In this document: positions 42,101 through 49,661 of the stretch, in pieces
Numbering within the stretch: position 1 is the stretch's first letter
Layout: every line of letters starts with the position of its first letter
Origin: Streptomyces sp. SID13726
GTDB lineage: Bacteria; Actinomycetota; Actinomycetes; Streptomycetales; Streptomycetaceae
Assembly (NCBI RefSeq): GCF_010548375.1
Contig: NZ_JAAGLY010000009.1
Location: forward strand, 124,001-188,000
Length of the DNA: 64,000 nt
Reading direction: 5' to 3'
The notes under the pieces: model-generated
Databases searched by the model: none
What the model was told of the DNA's origin: nothing
Seen by the model: the letters and a program-made list of their open reading frames with translations, nothing else
Position numbers and translations under genes: made by a program

Positions 42101-43013
42101 GCCCCTCGGTGACCAGCCGCTGCGCCAGCTCGGGCGGACATGCCTCACCGCCGAAGATCAGCAGGCGTACGTCGTTGAGGGTCTCGGGCTCCCACAGCGC
42201 GGCGAGCGTCGGCACCGTCGAGACGACGGTGATCTCCTGCTCGACCAGCCAGGGCCCGAGATCGGCACCGCTCCTGACCTGGGAGCGCGGTACCGGCACC
42301 AGACAGGCGCCGTAGCGCCAGGCCAGCCACATCTCCTCGCAGGAGGCGTCGAAGGCGACCGACAGCCCCGCCATGACCCGGTCACCGGGACCGATGGGGT
42401 CCTCGGTGAGGAACAGCGCGGCCTCGGCGTCCACGAAGGCGGCGGCGCTGCGGTGACTCACCGCGACACCCTTGGGCTTGCCGGTGGAGCCGGAGGTGAA
42501 GATGATCCACGCGTCGTGCTCGATGCCGGGCCGGGCGGCGGGGACCTCGGCGCGTCCGTTGACGGTCAGCTCGTGCCCGGCGCCGACCACGGCCCGGACC
42601 TCCGCCTCCCCGAACACCAGCTCGGCCCGCTCGTCGGGGTCCTCGGCGTCGACCGGGACATAGGCGGCACCGGCGGCGAGGACGGCCAGGATCGCGACGT
42701 AGAGGTCGTTGGTGCCGGACGGCACCCGCACGCCCACCCGGTCGCCGAGGCCGACCCCGGCCTCGCCCAGCCGCCGCCGCAGCCGCTCGACCTCGGCGGC
42801 CAGGGCGCGGTAGGTGAGCCGGGTGGTGCCGTCGTCCAGGGCGAGCTCGTCGGGGCAGGACCGCACGGAGGCGTCGAAGACGTCGACGAGCGTGCGGGGG
42901 GAGGCGGCGGAGCCCCCGGAGAATCGGGCGGTGTCGCCGAACTGTTCGCGGATCTCTGCGCTGAGCTCCTCGTTGAGCAGGCCGAGAGCGCTGCTCTCGT
43001 GTGTGGCTGCCAT
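39150..43013 (-). CDS. Pls/PosA-family non-ribosomal peptide synthetase (epsilon-poly-lysine synthetase-like)
   Basis: This 1287-residue membrane enzyme starts with an adenylation domain (about residues 35-510: FTSGSTGKPKGVAVSH, NTYGPTEATVVA, YRSGDLV, RTSGKVDRNALPW). A carrier domain follows, with pantetheine Ser near 550 (FFAIGGSSLAAAQL). The rest has six hydrophobic segments around three tandem acyltransferase-like domains with hexapeptide turns (GGSVHLRLWTAE, VTPVWLRLLGMRIG, VWRNELADTFVEVLAVPWL). That order and length match epsilon-poly-L-lysine synthetase Pls. Lining the pocket up with GrsA-Phe gives D-A-E-S-I-G-T-V-V-K, which resembles lysine codes I recall. The product is unproven; other poly-basic amino acids are possible. 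Confidence 0.92.
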   Translation of the reverse strand: MAATHESSALGLLNEELSAEIREQFGDTARFSGGSAASPRTLVDVFDASVRSCPDELALDDGTTRLTYRALAAEVERLRRRLGEAGVGLGDRVGVRVPSGTNDLYVAILAVLAAGAAYVPVDAEDPDERAELVFGEAEVRAVVGAGHELTVNGRAEVPAARPGIEHDAWIIFTSGSTGKPKGVAVSHRSAAAFVDAEAALFLTEDPIGPGDRVMAGLSVAFDASCEEMWLAWRYGACLVPVPRSQVRSGADLGPWLVEQEITVVSTVPTLAALWEPETLNDVRLLIFGGEACPPELAQRLVTEGREVWNTYGPTEATVVACASLMSGAEPIRIGLPLDGWELAVVDEAGDPVPMGASGQLVIGGVGLARYLDAEKDAEKYAPLKSLGWERAYRSGDLVKAEPEGLIFLGRADEQIKLGGRRIELGEVDAALQALPGVAGAAAAVRTARSGNQLLVGYVVTQDGWDQATAVEKLRAELPAALVPLLAPVEDLPTRTSGKVDRNALPWPLEGLETGGPKEQLYGTEAWLAEQWAEVLGMPVASARDDFFAIGGSSLAAAQLTTRLRTRYPSAAVLDIYQQPTLRKLARRLEESVQDDGAERVIAPVPVKAQVIQTLVLLPLFTLLGLRWLVPLAALGNVLPYSWLPSTSWWLVGAGALLLFSPPGRLALAAGGARLLLRGVQPGRHPRGGSVHLRLWTAERLAEFTGATSLTGSWLERYARALGAKIGQDVDLHSLPPVTGMLKLGRGAAVESEVDLSGWWLDGDRLEIGQVKVGAHAVVGTRSMLFPGARVGKRAEVAPGSAVTGQIPTGQRWAGAPAVKLGKAKRNWPKERPVRGTYWRVMYGITGLALSALPVLAGGAAFLVARPFIAGSAPLAGAFLALVPATLAFGLAYALLLLVSVRLLSVGLREGTYPTHSRIGWQAWTVTQLMDRSRETLFPLYAGLVTPVWLRLLGMRIGRGAEVSTVLALPSLTTVGEGAFLADDTLTAPYELGGGWVRIGRAEIGRRAFLGNSGMTAPGRTVPDGGLVGVLSATPKKAKKGTSYLGLPPVKLPRNAADSDQSRTYEPPARLLWARGLVELCRIVPVFCSAGLAVLTVAALCVLGAWAWLLAGVVLLAAGVAAGLVSMVAKWLLVGRHRSGEHPLWSGFVWRNELADTFVEVLAVPWLAGSVPGTPVLTAWLRGLGAKIGKGVWVESYWLPETDLVTLEDAATVNRGCVLQTHLFHDRILRTDTVVLREGATLGPGGIVLPGSTIGARTTLGPASLVMAAESVPDDTRWLGNPIEAWRP

Positions 43014-43260
43014 CGGTCCTCGCGTCTCGATCCCGGAAGCCTCCGGGGCGCTGGCGGGCCCGCAGGTCTGCCTGGGGTTGTCCGGCTCCAGCTCGTAACA
43101 AGCCCGAAATTTTAGTACGACGGTAGGTTCGGGCCACCGGAACGGCGACCCGGGAGGGCCGTCCGGGGGCCGCGGCGGGCCGAGTGCAAGCCTCTGACCT
43201 GGTGATCTTTACACCGAGCGAGAGATGCCCCACATACAGCGAACAAGGGGTCGAACACGA

Positions 43261-43295
43261 CGAATCCCCCGGCCGCTGAGCGGCCGGGGGATTCG
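43261..43295 (-). terminator. terminator after tRNA-Leu
   Basis: A perfect 16-bp stem, CGAATCCCCCGGCCGC with GCGGCCGGGGGATTCG, and loop TGA. It begins two bases beyond the encoded CCA end of the tRNA on the minus strand. Confidence 0.8.
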
Positions 43296-43297
43296 GC

Positions 43298-43385
43298 TGG
43301 TGTCCGAGGGGGGACTTGAACCCCCACGCCCGATAAAGGGCACTAGCACCTCAAGCTAGCGCGTCTGCCATTCCGCCACCCGGAC
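43298..43385 (-). tRNA. tRNA-Leu (anticodon GAG)
   Basis: The minus strand reads GTCCGGGTGGCGGAATGGCA, a class II tRNA with D-loop and a long variable arm. The anticodon stem CTAGC/GCTAG encloses TTGAGGT, anticodon GAG, reading CUC/CUU leucine codons. The T-arm has GTTCAAGTC between GGGGG and CCCCC. The acceptor GTCCGGG pairs with CTCGGAC with one G-U. CCA is encoded at 43298-43300. Length is 88 bases including CCA. A strong hairpin follows. Confidence 0.96.
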
Positions 43386-43583
43386 AAGGTGTCTGTCGTG
43401 CGGGGTTTCCCTCGCGGCGACGAAGGAAACATTACCAGGCTTTCGAGGGGCCCCGATCACCCCCCGTCCCGGCCCCTGTCTCCGCGTGAACGCCTTGTGA
43501 CGGGCCGGTCCCGGTCTTGGGGCGGACCCCGTGACGGAGAGAGGATGAGGGGAACCACCAGCAGTGACAGCGGGAGGAACAGC

Positions 43584-44909
43584 GTGAGCGACACGGACAC
43601 GGCCAGGGGCGTCACCGGCGAGGACGAGGTCGTGGACCTCTGCCGCGAGCTGATCCAGATCGACACCAGCAACTACGGCGACCACTCGGGACCGGGGGAG
43701 CGCAAGGCGGCCGAGTACGTCGCGGAGAAGCTCGCCGAGGTGGGCCTCGAACCGAAGATCTTCGAGTCGCACCCCGGCCGCGCCTCCACCGTCGCCCGGA
43801 TCGCAGGCGAGGACCCATCGAGGCCCGCCCTCCTGATCCACGGCCACACCGACGTCGTACCGGCCAACGCGCAGGACTGGACCCACCACCCGTTCTCCGG
43901 CGAGGTCGCCGACGGCTGTGTGTGGGGCCGGGGCGCCGTCGACATGAAGGACATGGACGCGATGACCCTGGCGGTCGTCCGCGACCGGCTGCGCAGCGGG
44001 CGCAAGCCGCCCCGGGACATCGTCCTCGCGTTCCTCGCCGACGAGGAGGCCGGCGGCAAGTTCGGCGCCCGGTACCTCGTCGACCACCACCCGGACCTCT
44101 TCGAGGGCGTCACCGAGGCCATCAGCGAGGTCGGCGGCTTCTCCTTCACGGTGAACGAGCAGCGCCGGCTCTACCTGATCCAGACGGCCGAGAAGGGCAT
44201 CCACTGGATGAAGCTGACCGTGGCCGGCACCGCCGGGCACGGCTCGATGATCCACCGGGACAACGCCATCACCGAGCTGTCGGAGGCGGTCGCGCGGCTC
44301 GGGCGGCACAAGTTCCCGGTCCGGGTCACCAAGACCACCCGGGCCTTCCTCGACGAACTCGGCGACGCGCTCGGCACCGAGCTGGACCCGGAGAACATGG
44401 AGGGCACCCTCGCCAAGCTCGGCGGTATCGCCAAGCTCATCGGCGCGACCCTCAGCAACACCGCCAACCCCACCCAGCTCGGCGCCGGCTACAAGGTCAA
44501 CGTCATCCCGGGCGAGGCCACCGCGCATGTCGACGGGCGCTTCCTGCCCGGCTTCGAGGAGGAGTTCCTCGCCGACATCGACAAGCTCCTCGGCCCCAAG
44601 GTCCGGCGCGAGGACGTGCACGCCGACAAGGCCGTGGAGACCGGCTTCGACGGGGCGCTCGTGGACGCCATGCAGTCCGCGCTGGTCGCCGAGGACCCGG
44701 CCGCCAAGGCGATCCCCTACATGCTCTCGGGCGGCACCGACGCCAAGTCCTTCGACGACCTCGGCATCCGCGGCTTCGGCTTCGCGCCGCTGAAGCTGCC
44801 CCCGGAGCTGGACTTCGCCGGGATGTTCCACGGCGTGGACGAGCGGGTGCCGGTCGACGGGCTGAAGTTCGGCGTGCGCGTTCTCGACCGCTTCATCGAC
44901 GCGAGCTGA
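43584..44909 (+). CDS. M20/M25/M40 family metallopeptidase (dipeptidase-like)
   Basis: This is a 441-residue di-zinc peptidase. Metal ligands lie in LLIHGHTDVVPA (His), WGRGAVDMKDMDAM (Asp), FLADEEAGGKFGARYLV (Glu pair), and the C-terminal LSGGTDAKSFDDLG. The inserted dimerisation domain shows LTVAGTAGHGSMIHRDNAI with a bridging His. It removes amino acids from small peptides or hydrolyses N-acyl amino acids; cytoplasmic. GTG 43584 is chosen for GGGAGG seven bases upstream; ATG 43545 is possible. Confidence 0.93.
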   Translation: MSDTDTARGVTGEDEVVDLCRELIQIDTSNYGDHSGPGERKAAEYVAEKLAEVGLEPKIFESHPGRASTVARIAGEDPSRPALLIHGHTDVVPANAQDWTHHPFSGEVADGCVWGRGAVDMKDMDAMTLAVVRDRLRSGRKPPRDIVLAFLADEEAGGKFGARYLVDHHPDLFEGVTEAISEVGGFSFTVNEQRRLYLIQTAEKGIHWMKLTVAGTAGHGSMIHRDNAITELSEAVARLGRHKFPVRVTKTTRAFLDELGDALGTELDPENMEGTLAKLGGIAKLIGATLSNTANPTQLGAGYKVNVIPGEATAHVDGRFLPGFEEEFLADIDKLLGPKVRREDVHADKAVETGFDGALVDAMQSALVAEDPAAKAIPYMLSGGTDAKSFDDLGIRGFGFAPLKLPPELDFAGMFHGVDERVPVDGLKFGVRVLDRFIDAS

Positions 44910-45002
44910 AGGCGCCGAACGGGTTGACGCGGTTATTCGGCCGCCCGTGCGAGATCGGTCGGGAAGGGTGAATGCGCTCATAAGCTCGTATCCCCATTAC
45001 TC

Positions 45003-45059
45003 CCTCCTCGTTACAGGTGATGCGATCCGCTGCTTGGGATCGCATTGCCAACGAGGAGG
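45003..45059 (+). promoter_or_regulatory. 5' leader hairpin that buries the chpH ribosome binding site
   Basis: CCTCCTCGTT (45003-45012) pairs with AACGAGGAGG (45050-45059). Inside it, GGTG pairs with TGCC (two G-U), and ATGCGATCC (45020-45028) pairs perfectly with GGATCGCAT (45037-45045). Together this makes about 23 base pairs with one 3-base bulge and an 8-base loop. The right end of the stem is the Shine-Dalgarno sequence GAGGAGG, five bases before the chpH ATG at 45064. Translation of chpH should be blocked unless the stem opens. Confidence 0.7.
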
Positions 45060-45063
45060 AATA

Positions 45064-45297
45064 ATGATCAAGAAGGTCGTCGCCGCTGCGGCTGCCACTG
45101 GTGGCCTGGTTCTCGCGGGCGCGGGCCTTGCCGTCGCCGACGCCGGTGCGCAGGGTGCCGCTGTGGGCTCCCCGGGCGTCCTGTCCGGCAACGTCGTCCA
45201 GGTTCCCGTTCACATCCCGGTGAACGTCTGCGGCAACACGGTCTCCGTGATCGGCGTGCTGAACCCCGCCTTCGGCAACACGTGCATCAACAAGTGA
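45064..45297 (+). CDS. chpH: short chaplin ChpH
   Basis: This is a 77-residue secreted hydrophobic amyloid-forming protein. The signal peptide is residues 1-26 (MIKKVVAAAAATGGLVLAGA, cleaved after VADA). The mature 51-residue chaplin domain has SPGVLSGNVVQVPVHIPVNV, then CGNTVSVIGVLNPAFGNTC with the paired cysteines that form a disulfide. Chaplins coat aerial hyphae and lower surface tension at the air-water interface. It is followed by the long chaplin gene, as chpH-chpC in S. coelicolor. A strong hairpin covers its ribosome site and a terminator follows, so it has its own transcript. Confidence 0.96.
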   Translation: MIKKVVAAAAATGGLVLAGAGLAVADAGAQGAAVGSPGVLSGNVVQVPVHIPVNVCGNTVSVIGVLNPAFGNTCINK

Positions 45298-45334
45298 CGT
45301 TGTGCCTCGCCCTTAGTTAGACAGGGCTGAGCCC

Positions 45335-45382
45335 GTCGGCCCCGGAGCGCGCGCCATGCGCTCCGGGGCCGACCGGCCTTTT
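45335..45382 (+). terminator. intrinsic terminator after chpH
   Basis: GTCGGCCCCGGAGCGC (45335-45350) pairs perfectly with GCGCTCCGGGGCCGAC (45358-45373) around a 7-base loop, followed by CGGCCTTTTC with four T residues. Confidence 0.85.
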
Positions 45383-45446
45383 CGAAAGGAAAAGAACCGC
45401 GTGGCAGCGGTATTTCGAGACAAGGTCGAAGGCAGGGATTCGGTAC

Positions 45447-46307
45447 ATGCGACAAGTCACCCGTAAGAGCCTGATGACAGTGGCGGCGGCGACCGGCGTG
45501 ATCGCCGCCGCGGGAGGCGCCGCCCACGCCGACACGGGCGCGAGCGGATCGAGCACGAACTCACCCGGCGTGCTGTCGGGCAACACGGTGTCGGCGCCGG
45601 TGCACGCACCGGTGAACGCCTGCGGGAACACCGTGGACGTCGTCGGGGTCCTCAACCCGGCGATGGGCAACAGCTGCGGCAACCAGGGCGGCGGCAAGGG
45701 ATCGGGCGGGCGCGGCGGCTCGGGCGGTCACGGAAGCCGTGGCGGACAGGGCGGCCACGGCGGGCACAGCGGTCACGGAGGCCACGGCGGTCACGGGGGC
45801 GCGGGCGGCTCAGGGGGCTCGCACTCCGGCGGACACACCGGCGGTTCACCCGGGGTGGGCTCCGGCAACCACGTCGAGGTGCCCATCGACGCTCCCGTGA
45901 ACGTCTGCGGCAACAGCGTGGACCTCATCGGGGTCGGCAACAGCACCATGGGCAACGACTGCGGCAGCAACTCCGGCGGCGGGCACCACACCCCGCCCGG
46001 CGGTCACCGGACGCCGCCCGGATCGCCCGAGCAGCCCGGCAACCCGAGCGGTCCCGGCACCCCGGGCAACCCGGTGGAGCCCGGTCCCCCCGGCACCCCG
46101 ACCACTCCGCCCGGCCCGGGCGCCCACACCCCGGGCACCGGCACGCACGGCAACCACCCGGGCACCCAGACCGTGACCCAGCCCATGGGCAACGCGGAAC
46201 TCGCGCAGACCGGCAGCAACCTGCCGCTCGGCCTCGCGCTCCCCGTCGGCGCCGGGGCCCTGCTCGCGGGCGCGGTCCTCTACCGCAAGGCACGCGCCTC
46301 GGTCTAG
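45447..46307 (+). CDS. chpC: long chaplin with sortase signal, ChpC-like
   Basis: This is a 286-residue secreted surface protein. After a signal peptide (KSLMTVAAATGVIAAAGGAA) come two chaplin domains: SPGVLSGNTVSAPVHAPVNA with CGNTVDVVGVLNPAMGNSC, and SPGVGSGNHVEVPIDAPVNV with CGNSVDLIGVGNSTMGNDC. A Gly/His-rich linker separates them, and a Pro/Gly-rich wall-spanning region follows. It ends with the sorting signal LAQTG, a hydrophobic helix and KARASV, so a class E sortase should anchor it to peptidoglycan. It gives long chaplins a covalent hold for short ones such as ChpH. It may be one of ChpA-C; chpC is chosen from its position beside chpH. Confidence 0.94.
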   Translation: MRQVTRKSLMTVAAATGVIAAAGGAAHADTGASGSSTNSPGVLSGNTVSAPVHAPVNACGNTVDVVGVLNPAMGNSCGNQGGGKGSGGRGGSGGHGSRGGQGGHGGHSGHGGHGGHGGAGGSGGSHSGGHTGGSPGVGSGNHVEVPIDAPVNVCGNSVDLIGVGNSTMGNDCGSNSGGGHHTPPGGHRTPPGSPEQPGNPSGPGTPGNPVEPGPPGTPTTPPGPGAHTPGTGTHGNHPGTQTVTQPMGNAELAQTGSNLPLGLALPVGAGALLAGAVLYRKARASV

Positions 46308-46347
46308 GGCACGATCCGTGGTCGTGCTCCTAGGGCACACCGCGGGA

Positions 46348-46385
46348 AACGGAGCGGGCCCCGCCTCGGCGGGGCCCGCTCCGTT
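46348..46385. terminator. bidirectional terminator between chpC and the DUF5703 gene
   Basis: A perfect 17-bp stem, AACGGAGCGGGCCCCGC with GCGGGGCCCGCTCCGTT, around a CTCG loop. It lies between convergent genes. Confidence 0.8.
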
Positions 46386-46394
46386 CGTCCTGTC

Positions 46395-46583
46395 TCACCA
46401 CGTGGCACGCACCTGGCGGATGATCCGCCGGCGCAACCGCACCCTGCGGCTGCCGTCGCGCATGAGGCTCAGTCGGTCCAACTCCCAGTGTCCGTACTCG
46501 GCATGGTCCGTCAGCAGACGTGTGGCGTCCTTGCGGGAGACCCCCCGAGGTACGTACACGTCGACAAATTCGTATTCCGGCAT
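46395..46583 (-). CDS. DUF5703 family small protein
   Basis: This is a 62-residue protein reading MPEYEFVDVYVPRGVSRKDA, TRLLTDHAEYGHWELDRL and a very basic tail RVRLRRRIIRQVR. This is the DUF5703 family, small actinobacterial proteins of unknown function found beside the chaplin locus in Streptomyces. No Shine-Dalgarno sequence is visible, so it may be translated from a leaderless or weak start. Confidence 0.85.
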   Translation of the reverse strand: MPEYEFVDVYVPRGVSRKDATRLLTDHAEYGHWELDRLSLMRDGSRRVRLRRRIIRQVRATW

Positions 46584-46630
46584 CGCATCTATTGTGCGGG
46601 CCGGGGCCTCGTACGGATAGCGTCTGCACT

Positions 46631-47284
46631 ATGTCTGATGCTGTGCAGCCCACCGCTGCCGAGGTACGTGCCGCCGCCGAGGCGGTCAAGACCGCGCTCG
46701 ACCGCCACCTGGCCGCGGTCGAACGGAGGTCGGGGGAGGACGACCCCGCCGTCTACGAGGCCTTCAACGAACTGGCCGCGGCCGCCGAGGCGTACGACGA
46801 GCTGCTCTACGACCGCTACGACGAGGTCACCCCCTTCGAGATCCCCGGTGCGGAGGACGCACCGCCGTACACCGGCCCCGAGGAGCCGAACGCGCTGAGC
46901 GTGCTGATCCGCCGTGACTACGCGGTGGTGGAGCCGCAGCGGCTGCTGGCGCAGGCCGAGCGGATCGAGGCGGCCGAAGACGGTCTCGGCGCGGAGGCCT
47001 CCGGCACGGTGCACGGGGCGCTGGGCGTCCTCTTCGGCGAGTTCGAGCCCGACGAGATCGCCTCCCGGCACAAGGAGTTCGGCCTGGAGGAGGGCGACTC
47101 CACGCTGTGGGTGACCGCGGCGGACGAACCGGCCGAGCCGGGGGAGTGGCTGGAGGCGCCGTTCGAGGCGGTCGATCCGGAGCGGGTGGTGTGCCGGTTC
47201 GACGCGAGCGCGATGTTCGACGACGCCGACGAGGTCGATCTCGAGGACGAGGATCTGGAGCCGTTGGACCTGGACCGGCGCTGA
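46631..47284 (+). CDS. acidic conserved hypothetical protein
   Basis: This is a 217-residue, strongly acidic soluble protein. The first half is helical (RAAAEAVKTALDRHLAAVER, EAFNELAAAAEAYDELLYDR). The middle has NALSVLIRRDYAVVEPQRLL and GTVHGALGVLFGEFEPDEI, and the C-terminus is Asp/Glu-rich (DDADEVDLEDEDLEPLDLD). It is common in Streptomyces; I know no function. A perfect 20-bp hairpin follows. Confidence 0.82.
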   Translation: MSDAVQPTAAEVRAAAEAVKTALDRHLAAVERRSGEDDPAVYEAFNELAAAAEAYDELLYDRYDEVTPFEIPGAEDAPPYTGPEEPNALSVLIRRDYAVVEPQRLLAQAERIEAAEDGLGAEASGTVHGALGVLFGEFEPDEIASRHKEFGLEEGDSTLWVTAADEPAEPGEWLEAPFEAVDPERVVCRFDASAMFDDADEVDLEDEDLEPLDLDRR

Positions 47285-47289
47285 CGTTC

Positions 47290-47332
47290 CATGACGGCGG
47301 CCCCGGAGATCTTCTCCGGGGCCGCCGTCATG
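47290..47332. terminator. bidirectional terminator, perfect 20-bp stem
   Basis: CATGACGGCGGCCCCGGAGA (47290-47309) pairs without mismatch with 47313-47332 around a TCT loop. It lies between the acidic protein gene and the convergent RecD2-like gene. Confidence 0.85.
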
Positions 47333-47336
47333 CGGG

Positions 47337-49661
47337 TCAGGTGGCCGTCGGTGTTCCGAGCAGCGTCGGGAGGCGTGTCGTGCGCGGCTTGGCCGGGATC
47401 TCGGCCACCGCCCTCGCCAGGGCCTGGTCCGCGCCGTGGACGACGGACAGGTGGCGGGACGCCGTGCCGAAGGCCGTGTAGACCCAGGGGCGGGTCAGGG
47501 CATGGGTGGCGTCGCCCGGCAGGACCGCCACCACCGCCGGCCAGCGGCCGCCCACCGCCTGGTGCGCGGTCAGGGCCCAGCCGTGCCGGACGGACTGCTC
47601 CACACGCTCCTTCGGTACGACGACGGGCTCGCCGGCGCAGGTCAGGTGCAGTCCCTCGGCGTCCGCCTTCACCACGCGGCCGGAGATCGTACGGCCCGGT
47701 GCGGGCGAGTACGCGACCCGGTCGCCGGGGTCGAAGCCGCCGAAGCGGCCGGGGCCGGGGTTGAGGCGCTCCTTCAGGGCGGCGTTGAGCGCGCGCGTGC
47801 CCGCGGCGCCGCCGTGGCCCGGGGTGATCACCTGGGTCTCCTCGGTGGGGACGCCGATCGCCCGCGGCACCGAGTCCGCGACCAGCTGCACGGTCCGGTG
47901 CACGGCCTCGCCCGCGTCCCGCACCGGCACGATCACGACCTCCTTGCCGGGCGCCTCGACCTGGTTCAGCTCCCCGATGCCGATCCCGGAGACCAGCTCG
48001 CCCAGCGGTCCGGGGTCCGGCCTGCGGGAGGCGACCTGCGGGCAGATCCGCGCGGCCAGGAGATCGGCGAACACCCGCCCGGCGCCCGCCGACCACAGCA
48101 CCGCGGGATCCCCGCACAGCACCAGCCGCGCCCCGTCCGGCAGCGACTCCACCAGCAGCGCGGCCGTCTCGACGTCCAGCTGGGGCGCGTCGAGCACGAC
48201 GAGCAGATCCAGGTCGAACGCCCCGTCGGCGTCCCGCCCGGGCCCCTCGGCACCGGTGAGAAGCCCGGCGACGGTGGCGACGGGACGGCCCGTGGACTCG
48301 GTGTGCGCTTCTCCGGGTGCCGTGCCGTCCTGCCCCACGCCCGGTCCGTCGCCGCCCGGCAGCGCTCCGAACCGGTCGCGTCCCAGCGGGCTGTGCGTGG
48401 CCGCCCACGCCCGCAGCCCCAGACCGCGCGCCGCGCCCAGCAGGGCCGCGGGCTCCGCGAGAGACGCCTCGCCACCGGTGTGCAGGGCCAGCCCCGCCCC
48501 GGCGACCGCGCGGATCAGCTCGCCGGCGGAGCCCTCGGCGGACGCCGCCGCGCCCTCCCAGTCCTCGGCCGAACCGCCCTCCTTGGGCACGGAGTTGATC
48601 AGCCGGGCCAGTCCGTCGGCGAGGCTCTCCTCCGCCAGGGCGTACCGCTCAAGACCCACCAGGATCCGGACCGGCCGCTCGGCCCCCTCCTCGTCGTCCT
48701 CCTCGGCAACCGGCGCACTCGGGTCGAGGGCGTCCTGGAAGACCAGCGCCTCACCCTCGGCGAGCGTGCTCTGTACGGCGGCCTCGGCGTCCGGCACGCC
48801 CCGCTGGGCCAGTGCCGCGGTGAGCGCCGGCATCTCCAGCGCGGTGTGCCCGGCGAGGGCCGCCTGCTCCAGCAGCCAGACGGTGACCGCCCGACCCCGC
48901 CGCTCGTCGTCCGGCGCGCACTCCGCGCCGAGCAGCGCCCGCGCGAACCCGTCGGCCTGCTCGGGCCGCACTCCGGAGATCCGCAGCAACTGCCAGGGGT
49001 CCGCCCGCAGTTCGTCGTCCGCGCCGTCCCCGAGCGCGGCGGCGACCTGCAGGGCGAGGGCCTCCGGCGCCCCGCCCTCGGCCAGCACGCGCCGTACGGC
49101 CTCCACGGTCCCCGGCGCGGGCCCGGCGCCCGGGCCGAGCACCCCGCCCGATCCGGCGGCCCCACCCGAACGGGCCACCTCCTCCGCCACGGGGCGTGGC
49201 CGCGGCACCGGCTCCTGAGCGGTCCGGCGAGGCGGCTCGGGCTCACTGAAGACAGTGGCCGAGGGCTTCTCGCCGCCCTCCACCGCACGGACGGCGGCGA
49301 GGAGTTCGGCCGCCTTGCCGCTCAGCTTGGCGCCGCCCACGACCGGCCCCGCCTTCTCGGCCTTCCGCCGCGCGATCCGCTCCCGCTCGACCCGCTGCGC
49401 CGCCAACTCGGCCTCGGCCTCGGACAACTTCGCGCTGTCGGAGCCCTCACCTGAATCGGAGCCCTCACCAGAAGCAGATTCGCCGGCAGGGGTTGCTTCC
49501 CCGCCGTCGCCCGCGTCGCCCCCATCGCCCCCGTCGCCCTCCGACCCCCCGGTCGCCCCACTCCCGGCGCCCCCGCTGTCCCCCTCCGGCGCGCCGTCCT
49601 CCGTCGCGGCGGCCCGCGTCTCCGGCTCGGTCTCCTCCGTGGGGTCCGGCTCCGTGCTCAC
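47337..49661 (-). CDS. RecD2-like helicase relative with degraded ATPase motifs
   Basis: This 774-residue protein begins with an acidic low-complexity region (about 110 residues), then has an HhH-like part (LRISGVRPEQADGFARALLG) and a RecD-type helicase body. The catalytic motifs are altered. The P-loop slot reads HTGGEASLAEPAALL, with no GK[ST]. Walker B reads DLLVVLDAPQLD instead of DE. Motif III reads CGDPAVLWSAGAG without Gln, and motif VI is ALTAHQAVGGRWPAVVAVL. It is therefore probably not an ATPase and may be a structural DNA-binding protein. GTG 49661 overlaps the upstream aldo/keto reductase stop (GTGA), with GGAG eight bases away. Confidence 0.82.
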   Translation of the reverse strand: MSTEPDPTEETEPETRAAATEDGAPEGDSGGAGSGATGGSEGDGGDGGDAGDGGEATPAGESASGEGSDSGEGSDSAKLSEAEAELAAQRVERERIARRKAEKAGPVVGGAKLSGKAAELLAAVRAVEGGEKPSATVFSEPEPPRRTAQEPVPRPRPVAEEVARSGGAAGSGGVLGPGAGPAPGTVEAVRRVLAEGGAPEALALQVAAALGDGADDELRADPWQLLRISGVRPEQADGFARALLGAECAPDDERRGRAVTVWLLEQAALAGHTALEMPALTAALAQRGVPDAEAAVQSTLAEGEALVFQDALDPSAPVAEEDDEEGAERPVRILVGLERYALAEESLADGLARLINSVPKEGGSAEDWEGAAASAEGSAGELIRAVAGAGLALHTGGEASLAEPAALLGAARGLGLRAWAATHSPLGRDRFGALPGGDGPGVGQDGTAPGEAHTESTGRPVATVAGLLTGAEGPGRDADGAFDLDLLVVLDAPQLDVETAALLVESLPDGARLVLCGDPAVLWSAGAGRVFADLLAARICPQVASRRPDPGPLGELVSGIGIGELNQVEAPGKEVVIVPVRDAGEAVHRTVQLVADSVPRAIGVPTEETQVITPGHGGAAGTRALNAALKERLNPGPGRFGGFDPGDRVAYSPAPGRTISGRVVKADAEGLHLTCAGEPVVVPKERVEQSVRHGWALTAHQAVGGRWPAVVAVLPGDATHALTRPWVYTAFGTASRHLSVVHGADQALARAVAEIPAKPRTTRLPTLLGTPTAT

